The notes beneath the pieces were generated by a model. The model was not told where the DNA came from. It did no database searches and saw nothing but the letters and a program-made list of their open reading frames with translations. This document shows, piece after piece, positions 1 through 8,773 of a stretch of DNA of 17,958 nucleotides (its first letter is position 1; the number at the start of each line of letters is the position of its first letter). The stretch is from Micavibrio_B sp048498395. GTDB lineage: Bacteria; Pseudomonadota; Alphaproteobacteria; Micavibrionales; Micavibrionaceae. The position numbers and the translations under genes were made by a program. The stretch covers positions 1-17,958 of the forward strand of contig JBEHYB010000051.1 in the NCBI GenBank assembly GCA_048498395.1. The letters run 5' to 3'.

Positions 1-2
1 CA

Positions 3-620
3 GGCGTCGATTTCCCACACCTGGCGCTTGGGCTGCGCACTGCCTATACGGCCAACCGGCACAATGCGGCGGAAGATTTATATCAGGCGATTGAGACGGC
101 CGATAAAATCGCCATCTCGCCGCTCGAAGTAAAAATTACATACGCAGACGGCTCAACCGCGCAGATCGATGTTTACAGCTCGGTCAATATCGTGCGCGAC
201 GGCGGCCAGGCAGCCTTGATGAATTTGAGCGGCTCTTTCAACAATGCGGCCCAGACGATCCGCTTTATGGGAGACGGCGTGGCTTTCTCCACGCCGCTCG
301 GCTCAACAGGCTTAAGCCACTCCTATCACGGCCCTATTCTCAACTATAAAAAGCCCGCGATCATCTTTACCGGCATGGGTGTCGCGACACCGCGCGGTAT
401 GAATCCGATCATCGGCATGGATGACGAACATTTCTCGGTTGACTGCATCGTCAGCAAGGGAAAACGCCCGCTACGACTGGATTTTGATGGCAATACAATC
501 CGTCCGAGCGCTGACAATCCCTTCGACCGCGTCGATATCCGCATCAGCGACAAGACAAGCGCGACGCTGGCCGTGCGCAGCGGCGCTTTCCATCCGTTCA
601 AACGCTTAAGCCACGATTAA
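3..620 (+). CDS. NAD kinase-like protein, 5' end missing (partial)
   Basis: The frame is open from base 3 and ends in TAA; the start lies left of the window, so 205 C-terminal residues are visible. NAD kinases phosphorylate NAD+ to NADP+ in the cytoplasm. The visible part matches their C-terminal beta domain: GDG at visible residues 90-92 followed by TPLGSTGLSHSYHGPI at about 97-112, which corresponds to the family signature TPTGSTAY...GGPI that binds the nucleotide. The N-terminal GGDG motif would be off-window. The protein is divergent. In a gapless alignment the usual Asn-Glu/Asp pair falls on Ser-Ser (about residues 59-60), and the usual P-I-x-P-H-S-L segment reads PIIGMDDEHF. It converges on the Nudix gene with only 3 bp between stops. 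I am fairly sure of the family and less sure that NAD is the true substrate; a divergent lipid- or sugar-kinase relative of the fold is possible. Confidence 0.7.
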   Translation, partial: GVDFPHLALGLRTAYTANRHNAAEDLYQAIETADKIAISPLEVKITYADGSTAQIDVYSSVNIVRDGGQAALMNLSGSFNNAAQTIRFMGDGVAFSTPLGSTGLSHSYHGPILNYKKPAIIFTGMGVATPRGMNPIIGMDDEHFSVDCIVSKGKRPLRLDFDGNTIRPSADNPFDRVDIRISDKTSATLAVRSGAFHPFKRLSHD

Positions 621-623
621 TTC

Positions 624-1781
624 TTACAGGAACGCCGCGACCTGCTGGAGCTGGCGGACGACATTCCTGTCCAGCGCGATTTTCTTTTCCTGGCGGTCGA
701 GCGCAAAGGAAGCCGCAAGAAAACACATCATCGGTCCATGGCTGGCATAAGCCCTGCGGATTGTATCCGGATTCAATTCATGGAAAACGATCCCGCTCGC
801 GTCGTCGCCGCCGACAAAATCATAACCGAATTTATCATCTCCCCTAATGCGGGCCCAGCTTTCATCATCAAGCACCGACCATGACAGGCGCGATTCAATC
901 CAGGCATTATTGGTATTGCGCGGATCATTGAGGACAGGACCTGCGAAACATTCATGCCCGGCGGCGATATGCGCCTTGAGCCTGATCAGGAACTCAGGAT
1001 CGTATTTCTGAACCTGCTCCATTCTTAGGGCCGTGATGACTTCCGTTCTTGTTTCTTCGCGCATCTCGTGCGAAGCATCGCCATATGGCGCAAGTGCGAT
1101 TTGAAGATTTTTGTCGATTTTTTCTTCGAACTCGGGCAGCAATTCAACCGAACCGCTAATGGCTTCTTCAAAGAATTCTTCCATCTGGTTTTGCGCTATT
1201 GCATCAAGATCCAGTGCGCCAGTTTCGCCGTCCTTATATTTTGCAAAGCCGCCCGCAAGCGCCGGCGCGTTATTGTCGTATTTGCGCAAAATACCCAGAA
1301 CAGAAAATTTCTTATTCCCCTGCCCGTCGTCTTTCAAAATGATCATGCCATTATCGACTGCATGGTTGGGGCCGAACGCACCGAGCACGCCGCGGCCGTT
1401 TATCCCCGTCTCCATATATGGATTGACCGGCCTGCCCTGCGCGTCCAGCTCATAAACCTGGCCGGTGGCGGTCGCGCGGCGACCCTTGTTCCACGCTTCA
1501 TTTTCACCCAGTGGATGCGCGACATTATCCGCCCATGCAGCCTTCAGGATTTCCGGATGTTCGAATTCCGGCGGATGCGAAGCATTCCTGACCAGATCCC
1601 CGAATTTGAAATTAACCGGCAAATCTATCGCCTTGAGCCGGTCGAGAATTACGGCACCATGCAAAAGCGACGAGGCCAGTTCAGTTATCTCGCTATGCGG
1701 ATACTTCTTGGCCGCAAGCTGGAAATCGCTCAGAAGCGCGGAAAGATAACGCGGGGTTTGTTTATGATACAGGCCGATCAT
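624..1781 (-). CDS. NUDT9/TRPM2-like ADP-ribose pyrophosphatase (Nudix hydrolase)
   Basis: This 385-aa protein resembles NUDT9, which hydrolyses ADP-ribose to AMP and ribose 5-phosphate. Two NUDT9 hallmarks are clear: GRGVLGAFGPNH at residues 129-140 and LNDPRNTNNAWIE at 284-296, close to the mammalian NUDT9 and TRPM2 NUDT9-H segments. The Nudix box runs from GGF (177-179) to EEFFEE (201-206). It keeps the metal-binding glutamates of REUXEE, but the usual Arg is Glu. About 75 residues between the box and the DPRNT motif are charged and helical, longer than I expect for NUDT9, and residues 1-95 match nothing I recognise. The start ATG shares its A with the TGA stop of the upstream NAD synthetase gene (TGATG), so translation is probably coupled. 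The natural reading is removal of free ADP-ribose arising from NAD+ breakdown. Substrate is inferred from the family. Confidence 0.82.
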   Translation of the reverse strand: MIGLYHKQTPRYLSALLSDFQLAAKKYPHSEITELASSLLHGAVILDRLKAIDLPVNFKFGDLVRNASHPPEFEHPEILKAAWADNVAHPLGENEAWNKGRRATATGQVYELDAQGRPVNPYMETGINGRGVLGAFGPNHAVDNGMIILKDDGQGNKKFSVLGILRKYDNNAPALAGGFAKYKDGETGALDLDAIAQNQMEEFFEEAISGSVELLPEFEEKIDKNLQIALAPYGDASHEMREETRTEVITALRMEQVQKYDPEFLIRLKAHIAAGHECFAGPVLNDPRNTNNAWIESRLSWSVLDDESWARIRGDDKFGYDFVGGDDASGIVFHELNPDTIRRAYASHGPMMCFLAASFALDRQEKKIALDRNVVRQLQQVAAFL

Positions 1782-4495
1782 CAGTTGAGTTCCATGCCTC
1801 TGTATTTTGCGATCACAGCTAACGGATGATGTGCAGGCAGTGCGTCAAACATACCGTCCCAGCCCTTCTCTTTAATCTGCGCATACAGATTTTTCAGGTC
1901 ATAATCCATATTCTTGAGATTCTCGTCACGGTTTCTGATTTTGCTCATGAAACTGTCGACGAAAGATTCATCCTGCCATGCGCGAGATCTCAGGAGTTCC
2001 ATCCGGTTCGTATCCCAGTCAAGACCGTCTTCCGCCGCCCATTTGGAAAGCAAATCAATCCCGAGCAGGACTATTTCATCACGGCTGCCGCCGCTTAAGT
2101 TCGGTGTGCGCAAGGATGTCTGGTGATCGACGTTCTCGCCGAATGTCGGCGCGATGGCGGAACCGTGGATCTTATTCTGCGCAGGCCCTTCCCAGCGTTG
2201 ATAGAAATAGACGACGCAGTTGAACAGATTGTTATCGCTCATTCTGCTGAAATGCTCATCGTCACGGGCACGCGCGTAAATTTCGCCGGCATTCATCCAG
2301 CGCTCGCCGTTATCCGTCTCAACTTTCGTATGATGGCGCAATCTCGCGAGAACGGCCTTCTGCGGGAATGTCGCCTGCAGAGCTTCTTCATCGAACTGCG
2401 TGACCTTGCCATCCTCACCCTTAGGATTCAATTCGGCTGACGGCCGGTTCTTGTTGGCTGCATGCAAAGAAGCGATGCGTTCCATGACGTTCTGGATACC
2501 GTGCTCTTCCAGATATTCCATCAAGGCGAACTGGTCTACTTTGTGATAACCCGCATTCCAGTTAACCGTACCGCCATGCAGGTCGCCCTGCCATGTCGCA
2601 TAGGCGCCATAGGCTTCATCGAGGTTCGGGTTGGCGACCGCCATCAGATTCTCGACATTCGCAAAGATAAACATCAGTACCGAGCGTCCGCGCGCCTGGA
2701 TATTCTCATAGGCAAGCTTGTGTTCTGGAATGGCCGCTGAAATCAGGCGATCGATCTGCGGATATTTCTTACGCAGTTCGTTTTCCTTTTCCACCATTTC
2801 TTCCGGCGTATTTTTATACGGCGAGGCATTGAGGAATTCAGAAATATCACGCTGCATTTCCAGTTTGATATCGTCCGGCACTTCCGTCGTATCTTCTACG
2901 GCGAAGACATAAGCATAAAAATTCAAAAGATCCTGAACATTGCGCTCGACAAACCGGCCACCGATACCCTTGAATTTACTGCCGTCTTCGCGCTCGCCGC
3001 CTTCAAACAGGCTTTTCGCGGCGTACCATGTTTCATAGGAACTGTTGTTCGTCCCCATATAAACACCCATCAGCATTTTATCCATACAGGCTTCGACAGC
3101 CGCTTCCTTGCCGCCGGTCTTATAGGCTTCGAGAATTTTATCTTTATACTGCAGATGACTCATCTGTTCGCAGAAGCCCTCAACGCCCAGATCATCCATC
3201 GCCAGATTAACCATCGCATAGACCATCGCGCAGTTAAAAGACGAGTCCTGTCCGCCGCTGACCGCTTCCATGATCCCGTTGATCCACGCTTTGCGCATAT
3301 AGTCGAACATCCACAGCGCAAGATTACGGATGGATTCTTCTTTCCACAAATCCGGATTGGCCGGATCGTCCCATTTGGCTTTGCCGTCGGCGCTGTTCCA
3401 GGCAAGACTTACGTTCACTGGCGCGTTCTTGTCCGAAAATTCATGGTGCAGGATTCCATGAGCCTTGAATTGGGATTCGAGCGGTGCGGAATTTATCTGC
3501 ACCGTCGAAGTCATCGTGGATAATTGTCCGAAATTCATCCGCGTCCCGGCGGCCAGCAATTCACCGTCCTGCGCGATCAGTTTATGACCAAACTGGGCGA
3601 AGGTCGAACCGCTGTTACCCAGACCGTCCGTATCGAATACGACATCCGCATAGCGAGAGGCCAGATTATTAAGATGGATATGCTTCGTTTGTTTCTCGCG
3701 CGACGGCGGGCTCGCATTCGCGATTGCCAGCACGAGCCCTTCATGACTGCCCAGATAACGCTCGATCGACGGAATGATATTGAATTTATCGTAGCGGGAA
3801 TCGTTATATGGCGCACCGTCATAGCGCGAGGCGACCCATTTCTCTTCACAGATTGGCTGGCCAATCAGGAAATCATGCTCGCCGTCCGTGACATGGATAA
3901 TCGGCCGACCGAACGGAACTTCTGTATCATCGCCTTTCCGCAAATGAATATTGAATGTACCATAAGTGCATTCAATATTATTCATTTTACAAAGCCATTC
4001 GACCGCATCGATATCATTCTCATTAAAATATCTTCCTTCATAACCGCGCCCATCGTTATACAGATTGGCCTTGGCAGTCATACCAAGAATGCGGCCATTA
4101 CCGATCAATGTCTGGACGTTGAATGGCTTACTCAAACGGTCATAAAGAGAATGCTTGATCAGGCTCGGGCTTGCCGCGACATTGTTGAACAGCTCGCGCA
4201 TCTGCAGCCGCCATGGATGGCCGACCGAGACGATCAGATTCGGGTTTCTCGCCTGCGCATAGGTGGCGACATTCATCAGGAAAGCATAAATGAGATTATT
4301 GTCGGTGCGCTGGAAATCGTCATTCACTTCATAACCGGTGGCGCTTAGTTCCGGCATCAAGACAAGATCGCTGCCCACATCGACGGCGATATCGATCCCC
4401 GCATAATGGTTGGCCATATTCTGCGGCCATCTGAGCGCTGTCTGATTGAGTGAAACCTGTGTAGCTGTCAGGGAGAATTTTTTATTCTGCGGCAC
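1781..4495 (-). CDS. nadE: Glutamine-dependent NAD+ synthetase, unusually long
   Basis: NadE amidates deamido-NAD (NaAD) to NAD+ using ATP, the last step of NAD synthesis. The 904-aa chain has an N-terminal nitrilase-type glutaminase with the full catalytic triad visible: E49 in MPELSATGYE, K142 in AKANLYNDGRGYEGRYF and C216 in GQPICEEKW. The C-terminal ATP-pyrophosphatase domain has the P-loop SGGQDSS at 413-419 and a second conserved block near 598-655 (QARGR, then NPNLDEAYG, then GDLHGG). Typical two-domain enzymes are about 540-690 aa; the extra length lies between the domains, at about 485-595, and after about 655. The start is GTG, with AAGGA 8 nt upstream. It is first in a two-gene unit with the NUDT9-like gene. 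Its 3' end overlaps that gene by one base. Function is secure from the motifs; the role of the extra segments is unknown. Confidence 0.93.
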   Translation of the reverse strand: MPQNKKFSLTATQVSLNQTALRWPQNMANHYAGIDIAVDVGSDLVLMPELSATGYEVNDDFQRTDNNLIYAFLMNVATYAQARNPNLIVSVGHPWRLQMRELFNNVAASPSLIKHSLYDRLSKPFNVQTLIGNGRILGMTAKANLYNDGRGYEGRYFNENDIDAVEWLCKMNNIECTYGTFNIHLRKGDDTEVPFGRPIIHVTDGEHDFLIGQPICEEKWVASRYDGAPYNDSRYDKFNIIPSIERYLGSHEGLVLAIANASPPSREKQTKHIHLNNLASRYADVVFDTDGLGNSGSTFAQFGHKLIAQDGELLAAGTRMNFGQLSTMTSTVQINSAPLESQFKAHGILHHEFSDKNAPVNVSLAWNSADGKAKWDDPANPDLWKEESIRNLALWMFDYMRKAWINGIMEAVSGGQDSSFNCAMVYAMVNLAMDDLGVEGFCEQMSHLQYKDKILEAYKTGGKEAAVEACMDKMLMGVYMGTNNSSYETWYAAKSLFEGGEREDGSKFKGIGGRFVERNVQDLLNFYAYVFAVEDTTEVPDDIKLEMQRDISEFLNASPYKNTPEEMVEKENELRKKYPQIDRLISAAIPEHKLAYENIQARGRSVLMFIFANVENLMAVANPNLDEAYGAYATWQGDLHGGTVNWNAGYHKVDQFALMEYLEEHGIQNVMERIASLHAANKNRPSAELNPKGEDGKVTQFDEEALQATFPQKAVLARLRHHTKVETDNGERWMNAGEIYARARDDEHFSRMSDNNLFNCVVYFYQRWEGPAQNKIHGSAIAPTFGENVDHQTSLRTPNLSGGSRDEIVLLGIDLLSKWAAEDGLDWDTNRMELLRSRAWQDESFVDSFMSKIRNRDENLKNMDYDLKNLYAQIKEKGWDGMFDALPAHHPLAVIAKYRGMELN

Positions 4496-4503
4496 GTTCG
4501 CGA

Positions 4504-4508
4504 TCCTT
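4504..4508 (-). promoter_or_regulatory. Shine-Dalgarno site fixing the nadE GTG start
   Basis: On the minus strand AAGGA lies 8 nt before GTG at 4495-4493. This supports GTG as the true start; the amino-acid similarity (FSLTATQVSLN) also begins right after it. Confidence 0.7.
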
Positions 4509-4526
4509 TACGCAATAAACAAAGCA

Positions 4527-4555
4527 GCTAACACCAGATATTTCGCTTATGTCAA
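4527..4555 (-). promoter_or_regulatory. Possible nadE promoter
   Basis: On the minus strand a perfect TTGACA (4550-4555) is followed after 17-18 nt by GTTAGC or TTAGCT, a poor -10. It sits between the RTX terminator and the nadE start, where a promoter is expected. The -10 is weak, so the exact element is uncertain. Confidence 0.35.
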
Positions 4556-4605
4556 ACTATTTGCGGGAGTTATCCAAAACGCTCAATATTAGGAAATATT
4601 AAAAT

Positions 4606-4635
4606 AAAAAAGGCCCTGCAATCAGGGCCTTTTTT
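4606..4635 (-). terminator. Intrinsic terminator after the RTX gene
   Basis: A perfect 13-bp inverted repeat, AAAAAAGGCCCTG with CAGGGCCTTTTTT, is separated by the tetraloop CAAT. The GC core AGGCCCTG is followed by a run of six T on either strand, so it can act in both directions. It starts 21 bp past the RTX stop codon and isolates that gene from the nadE unit on the same strand. Confidence 0.93.
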
Positions 4636-4656
4636 GAGATCCGGTCGCCGTGGATT

Positions 4657-7600
4657 TTACATGACGTGGATATTGCCATTCTGGACAAGGTCCTGGACAT
4701 TCATGTCATGCACGCCCTGAAGGGCGACGACATCGACCGCATTGGCGGCATTACCCGACCCATGCACGTCGATCGAAACAACCGTACCGCCGTCAACATC
4801 GCGTGTGAAGATAAAGTTGTTGATCGCCTGCTGCGCGGAATCCTGTCCCTGGAAAAAGCTTGAGAAATCCAGAACGTCACCTTCGTCGGCGCTGAAGTCT
4901 TTAATGACATCGATACCTTTATCGATCGCATCAAAGAGGAATTTATCCGCCCCCGCACCGCCTGTCAGTATATCGCTATCACCGCCGCCGAAAATAATAT
5001 CATCGCCATATGTGCCATAGATCGAATCTTTTCCATCCGTTCCATGGATCTGGGCACCGTCATGCAGGCTGTCACCTTCGCGGACATTGAAACCGGCATC
5101 GACGATTTTACCCGTGCTGCCGTCGCCATAAACAAAGCTCGACTCATGCATGATGATACTGTCGCCCTGCGCGAGATTGACTTCCACCGAATTGACATTG
5201 ATCGCGACGATATTGAAATCCGCCAGCGACGATTTCTCGCCGGCCTGGCTGATGCCGTCCTGATTGAGATCGCGCCAGACGACCAGATCGTTGAAAATCT
5301 TGTCGCTCGCATCAATCCTGCCGTCATGATTGTCGTCATATTGCGCAAGATTTGCGAAACCGTCTTTGGCCGTCGCGCTGTCGCCGAATAATTCCGACTG
5401 ATTGTTGATCAATCCATCGTGGTTCGCGTCGAATGCCAGCAACCCGTCATGGCTTCCGACCCATGAAGTCTGATCCAGCGTGCCGTTATTGTTCATATCG
5501 AACATAACGCCGTGCTCGATATTCACAAGATTGACACCATCGCCGTCAAGATCGAGTACCAGCGGCGTAATCACGAATGAAAGCGCTATGTTTTTGATGA
5601 CCGTCGTATCGTTATCGGTCGGCACCCATTCCTGTCCGCCCAGATGCGCCTCGCTGACATAAGAGATAACGGTGATATTGCCATTATGCACAAGCCCGTC
5701 CTGCTGGTGAATATCCCAGTAATTCATCGTGCCCGGCACGATCAGCGAGAGGCCCTTGAGCGCCGCCGTCGTATCGCCGTTATTGACTGTAATTTCCCAG
5801 ACACCCGGCGATGTCTCGGTGCCCTTGTTCAATTTGATGCCCATATCGTCGAGCGTCTCATACTGGCCACCCGGATGGGTGAACGGGTTATCGAGTTTGA
5901 TAACGATTTTGGTCACGACTTCCGAACCGTCCGTATCGGTGACGTGCGACGCAATCGCCAGAGGTGTCGAATAATATTGATGGTCGAAATACCATGCCTG
6001 CTGCACAGTCTCGGGAACCGTCAGTACCGGCGTATCGACGACAGCGTCGACATAGACGGCGAAATCCTGCGCGTCCGTTTTGGTCACGCCATTATCAGGA
6101 TTATAAACGCTCGCGGTAAAATGCAGCCCCGTCATATCAACATCGCTGTTGGCCGGCGGTTTGAAGGTGAAATTACCGTTATATGTGGTCTGACCTGCGG
6201 CCAGTGTCAGCGTATAAGTGCCGTTGCCGTTATTGACCCAGCCCGGCGCGGTGACATTCCATGTGGAATTCACGCCTGTCACCTTTAACGTCATAACTTC
6301 GTTGCCGTCGCCGCCGGTAGTTACGGCGGAAACCGGAACCACGGCCTGCGAATCTTCCTTGATATAGGCAGCATCGGCATTATTGTTGACCGTCAGGTCG
6401 ACATGAATACCCGGCAGTGATGTCAGATCGAGCGTCGCGACGCTTGTATCGCCATCACCGTCGGTCAGCGTATAGACGAACTGGTCGGTACCAGTGCTGA
6501 CCGTTCCCGGATTCTGAATGCGGACATCGAAAATAACGTCCTGATAATCGCGGTCGCCGAGATCTGGCAGATCTTCAAACCCTATGCGCAGGGCGGTGTT
6601 GTCGGAGCTGTCGCTCAATCCGGAAATCGTGCGTACCGAGCCATCAGGGTTCAGGTTATCCGTGCTACCGCGATCGGTCGTAAAATAAATCGGGCCCTGA
6701 ATAACCGTTTCAACGCCGTTATAGGTGTAGACGAGGCTTACATGAGATCCGTTATCCGAGATATTGGCCGTGCGCTCTGTCGCGAGGCCGTTATCATAGA
6801 CGAAACTCAGCTCGCCTTTGCTGAAATCGATTCCCGCATAGGCGTTATTCGTCGAATAACCGTCCGCCACAAGGAAGAACCCGATATGCGCGTCGCCGGC
6901 ACCCGCACTGTACTGGAATGTATCGGTCGATCCGACATCGTTTCCGTTTTCGATCATGACCGAAACGGATTGCAGCGTACCGTCCGCACCTACACGGAAC
7001 GCGCCAAGCGTGTTGTTGTAACCGGCCCCTTCCGATACGTAATTAACCGAGACGACATCGCCATCATGAATATCGAGATTGCCGGCGGCGACACCGAGCG
7101 CTTTTTGCGCGTTGGCATCGAGCGCATGTCCTTCATCCAGATGCGGAAATGCTGGCCCTGCGATAAACTCTTTCGGAGCTGACGGTGTCGAAGTCGTGAA
7201 AGGTGTATAAGTATAGGACCCGTCCGCCGAGATTTTCAGCTGGCCGTGATCGCCATTGATTGTTGCCTCACCGACTGCCGGCACAGTGATCGTCGTATTG
7301 CCGAAAGAAATCTTGGTGACCGTATTGTCATTATCCTTACTCAGCGTATCGGCGGCACCCGTCCCACCATGCAGGCCGGAGACGACGTTACCCGTTGCCA
7401 CGCCGATATCTGAATCGAACTGGTTCACATCATTATGCGCGATCGGTGCATCGTCGAGCACATTGATCGTAATGAATGTACCCGCCTGATCGCCATCCGC
7501 GTCCGTCGCGGTCACGCCGAAATTCAGCATGATCACATCGTTCGGATTGGCGGCATCGGCATGGTCGAAAGGTTTTAACTGCGTATAGGTATAATCGCCT

Positions 7601-8682
7601 GTCGCCGCATCGATCGTCAGCGTAAAGACCGGGACATTATTGGCAAAACCTTCATAACCGGTCGCGGTTTTTAAAACGGTGACGGCAACACCGTCGGATG
7701 TCAGTCCCGCAGCGCTCACGGAGCCACTGACGGAATAGGTGCCGTCCGGCGCTATCGCGCCCGGACCATCGCGCCCGTAATCGGCATCGATATGGCCTTT
7801 GACCGACAAGGGGCCAAGGTTTGTTTCATCAAGTGTTTTTGCATCAGGCTGGACGACAATCGGATTATCATCCGGTACTGATGGCGGTTGCGGCGTATCT
7901 TCCTTGGCACCGACACCGTAAGGTTTGCGGAATTCCGCATGATAGTGAAGTTCTGTCTCGCCGATCGGGCCGATTGCCGATAACGTCTGCAACGACACTG
8001 GCTGGGCAGCGCTCTGGAATCCAAAACCCGAATGCGACGAACCGCCGCCTCCGCCGCCACCGGCAGCCGGTGCGATTTTATCAAGCGCCTGCGCGGCCAT
8101 ATCCTGAACATCCTGAGCAGAAAGCGTATTCTGCGTGCCGGCATCTTCATGCTTGGCCGCATGCTTGCCGGATTTCTCCGTCGTACCGTCATCGAGCACC
8201 TTGCCGTCGGACGGTTCAAGATTGGCAAGATTGAGTGTCAGCTCATTAACCACAGCAGCATATTTAACCTGGTGCAGCTTGACCTCGTCGCCTTCGGCGA
8301 TCTGCTTTTCCAGCACCTGCATCATGGCGATCAGTTTGTCGATCATGTCCATGGAATTGAGGAAAGTATCCTGTCCTGCCAGATGCACTTCATGCGTATC
8401 GGATTTGGGGAAATTCGCGCTGACCGCGTTTTCAAAAATTATTTTGGAATTATCGTCAAAGGTACAGACAAGCGCGCCATTTTCTTCCGTCACGCTTTTT
8501 GCGCTCGCAAGATCGAATTTCAGATCGTATTGCGTATCGGCATCCAGATAGACGATGACCGTCTCGCCGCCAAAAGGGCGCTCGAGCGTGCATATATTAT
8601 TTTCTGGATTGTTTGCCGGATTATCAGGGCTGGAATCGCCTGTTGAATCCTGAATATGACCCTTGCCGTTCGTAACTAGCAT
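4657..8682 (-). CDS. Type I-secreted RTX/VCBS repeat protein (calcium-binding adhesin- or hemolysin-like)
   Basis: The 1341-aa protein has no N-terminal signal peptide. Instead it carries a C-terminal RTX and type I secretion target: glycine-rich nonapeptide repeats at about 1214-1248 (GTYGDD, GGGDSD, GGAGAD), then KDFSADEGDVLDFSSFF (1261-1277) and a terminal beta-rich tail, as in the VCA0849-type target domain. In order: a charged N-terminal module (1-200) with a helical stretch near 105-150; a seven-glycine linker (208-214); a T1SS-143/DUF5801-like repeat (about 275-412, ending LDDAP); a VCBS-like repeat (about 413-495); a DUF4114-like domain ending GFEDLPDLGDRDYQDVIFDV (701-720); beta-sandwich repeats (about 755-1035); and five Asp/Asn-rich EF-hand-like calcium loops (1044-1150). 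It is probably exported to the cell surface or medium, where calcium folds it. The start is ATG with AGGGG 8 nt upstream. No ABC/HlyD/TolC partner lies in the window. The biological target is unknown. Confidence 0.88.
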   Translation of the reverse strand: MLVTNGKGHIQDSTGDSSPDNPANNPENNICTLERPFGGETVIVYLDADTQYDLKFDLASAKSVTEENGALVCTFDDNSKIIFENAVSANFPKSDTHEVHLAGQDTFLNSMDMIDKLIAMMQVLEKQIAEGDEVKLHQVKYAAVVNELTLNLANLEPSDGKVLDDGTTEKSGKHAAKHEDAGTQNTLSAQDVQDMAAQALDKIAPAAGGGGGGGSSHSGFGFQSAAQPVSLQTLSAIGPIGETELHYHAEFRKPYGVGAKEDTPQPPSVPDDNPIVVQPDAKTLDETNLGPLSVKGHIDADYGRDGPGAIAPDGTYSVSGSVSAAGLTSDGVAVTVLKTATGYEGFANNVPVFTLTIDAATGDYTYTQLKPFDHADAANPNDVIMLNFGVTATDADGDQAGTFITINVLDDAPIAHNDVNQFDSDIGVATGNVVSGLHGGTGAADTLSKDNDNTVTKISFGNTTITVPAVGEATINGDHGQLKISADGSYTYTPFTTSTPSAPKEFIAGPAFPHLDEGHALDANAQKALGVAAGNLDIHDGDVVSVNYVSEGAGYNNTLGAFRVGADGTLQSVSVMIENGNDVGSTDTFQYSAGAGDAHIGFFLVADGYSTNNAYAGIDFSKGELSFVYDNGLATERTANISDNGSHVSLVYTYNGVETVIQGPIYFTTDRGSTDNLNPDGSVRTISGLSDSSDNTALRIGFEDLPDLGDRDYQDVIFDVRIQNPGTVSTGTDQFVYTLTDGDGDTSVATLDLTSLPGIHVDLTVNNNADAAYIKEDSQAVVPVSAVTTGGDGNEVMTLKVTGVNSTWNVTAPGWVNNGNGTYTLTLAAGQTTYNGNFTFKPPANSDVDMTGLHFTASVYNPDNGVTKTDAQDFAVYVDAVVDTPVLTVPETVQQAWYFDHQYYSTPLAIASHVTDTDGSEVVTKIVIKLDNPFTHPGGQYETLDDMGIKLNKGTETSPGVWEITVNNGDTTAALKGLSLIVPGTMNYWDIHQQDGLVHNGNITVISYVSEAHLGGQEWVPTDNDTTVIKNIALSFVITPLVLDLDGDGVNLVNIEHGVMFDMNNNGTLDQTSWVGSHDGLLAFDANHDGLINNQSELFGDSATAKDGFANLAQYDDNHDGRIDASDKIFNDLVVWRDLNQDGISQAGEKSSLADFNIVAINVNSVEVNLAQGDSIIMHESSFVYGDGSTGKIVDAGFNVREGDSLHDGAQIHGTDGKDSIYGTYGDDIIFGGGDSDILTGGAGADKFLFDAIDKGIDVIKDFSADEGDVLDFSSFFQGQDSAQQAINNFIFTRDVDGGTVVSIDVHGSGNAANAVDVVALQGVHDMNVQDLVQNGNIHVM

Positions 8683-8690
8683 ACGATTTA

Positions 8691-8695
8691 CCCCT
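8691..8695 (-). promoter_or_regulatory. Ribosome binding site of the RTX gene
   Basis: AGGGG on the minus strand, 8 nt before the ATG at 8682, supports the chosen start. Confidence 0.6.
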
Positions 8696-8773
8696 ACTAT
8701 ATGTACCTGACTTCACATTCCCGATTTTTTATAGACTTCGGGTTCCACCTGTAAAAATAGAGTAATTGCTTTA

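Noticed and set aside
1068..1829. 253-codon plus-strand frame opposite the Nudix gene
   Set aside because: It runs antisense through the NUDT9 motifs, has no ribosome binding site, and its composition is unlike a real protein.
3524..4348. 274-codon plus-strand frame across the NAD synthetase gene
   Set aside because: Opposite to the glutaminase domain, whose catalytic triad is intact. The translated product has no coherent motif.
3..4495. NAD gene group as an anti-phage defence (NAD+ depletion or reconstitution) system
   Set aside because: No NAD-cleaving effector, sensor, NAMPT/NMNAT partner or mobile-element context is visible. Only a metabolic module is supported.
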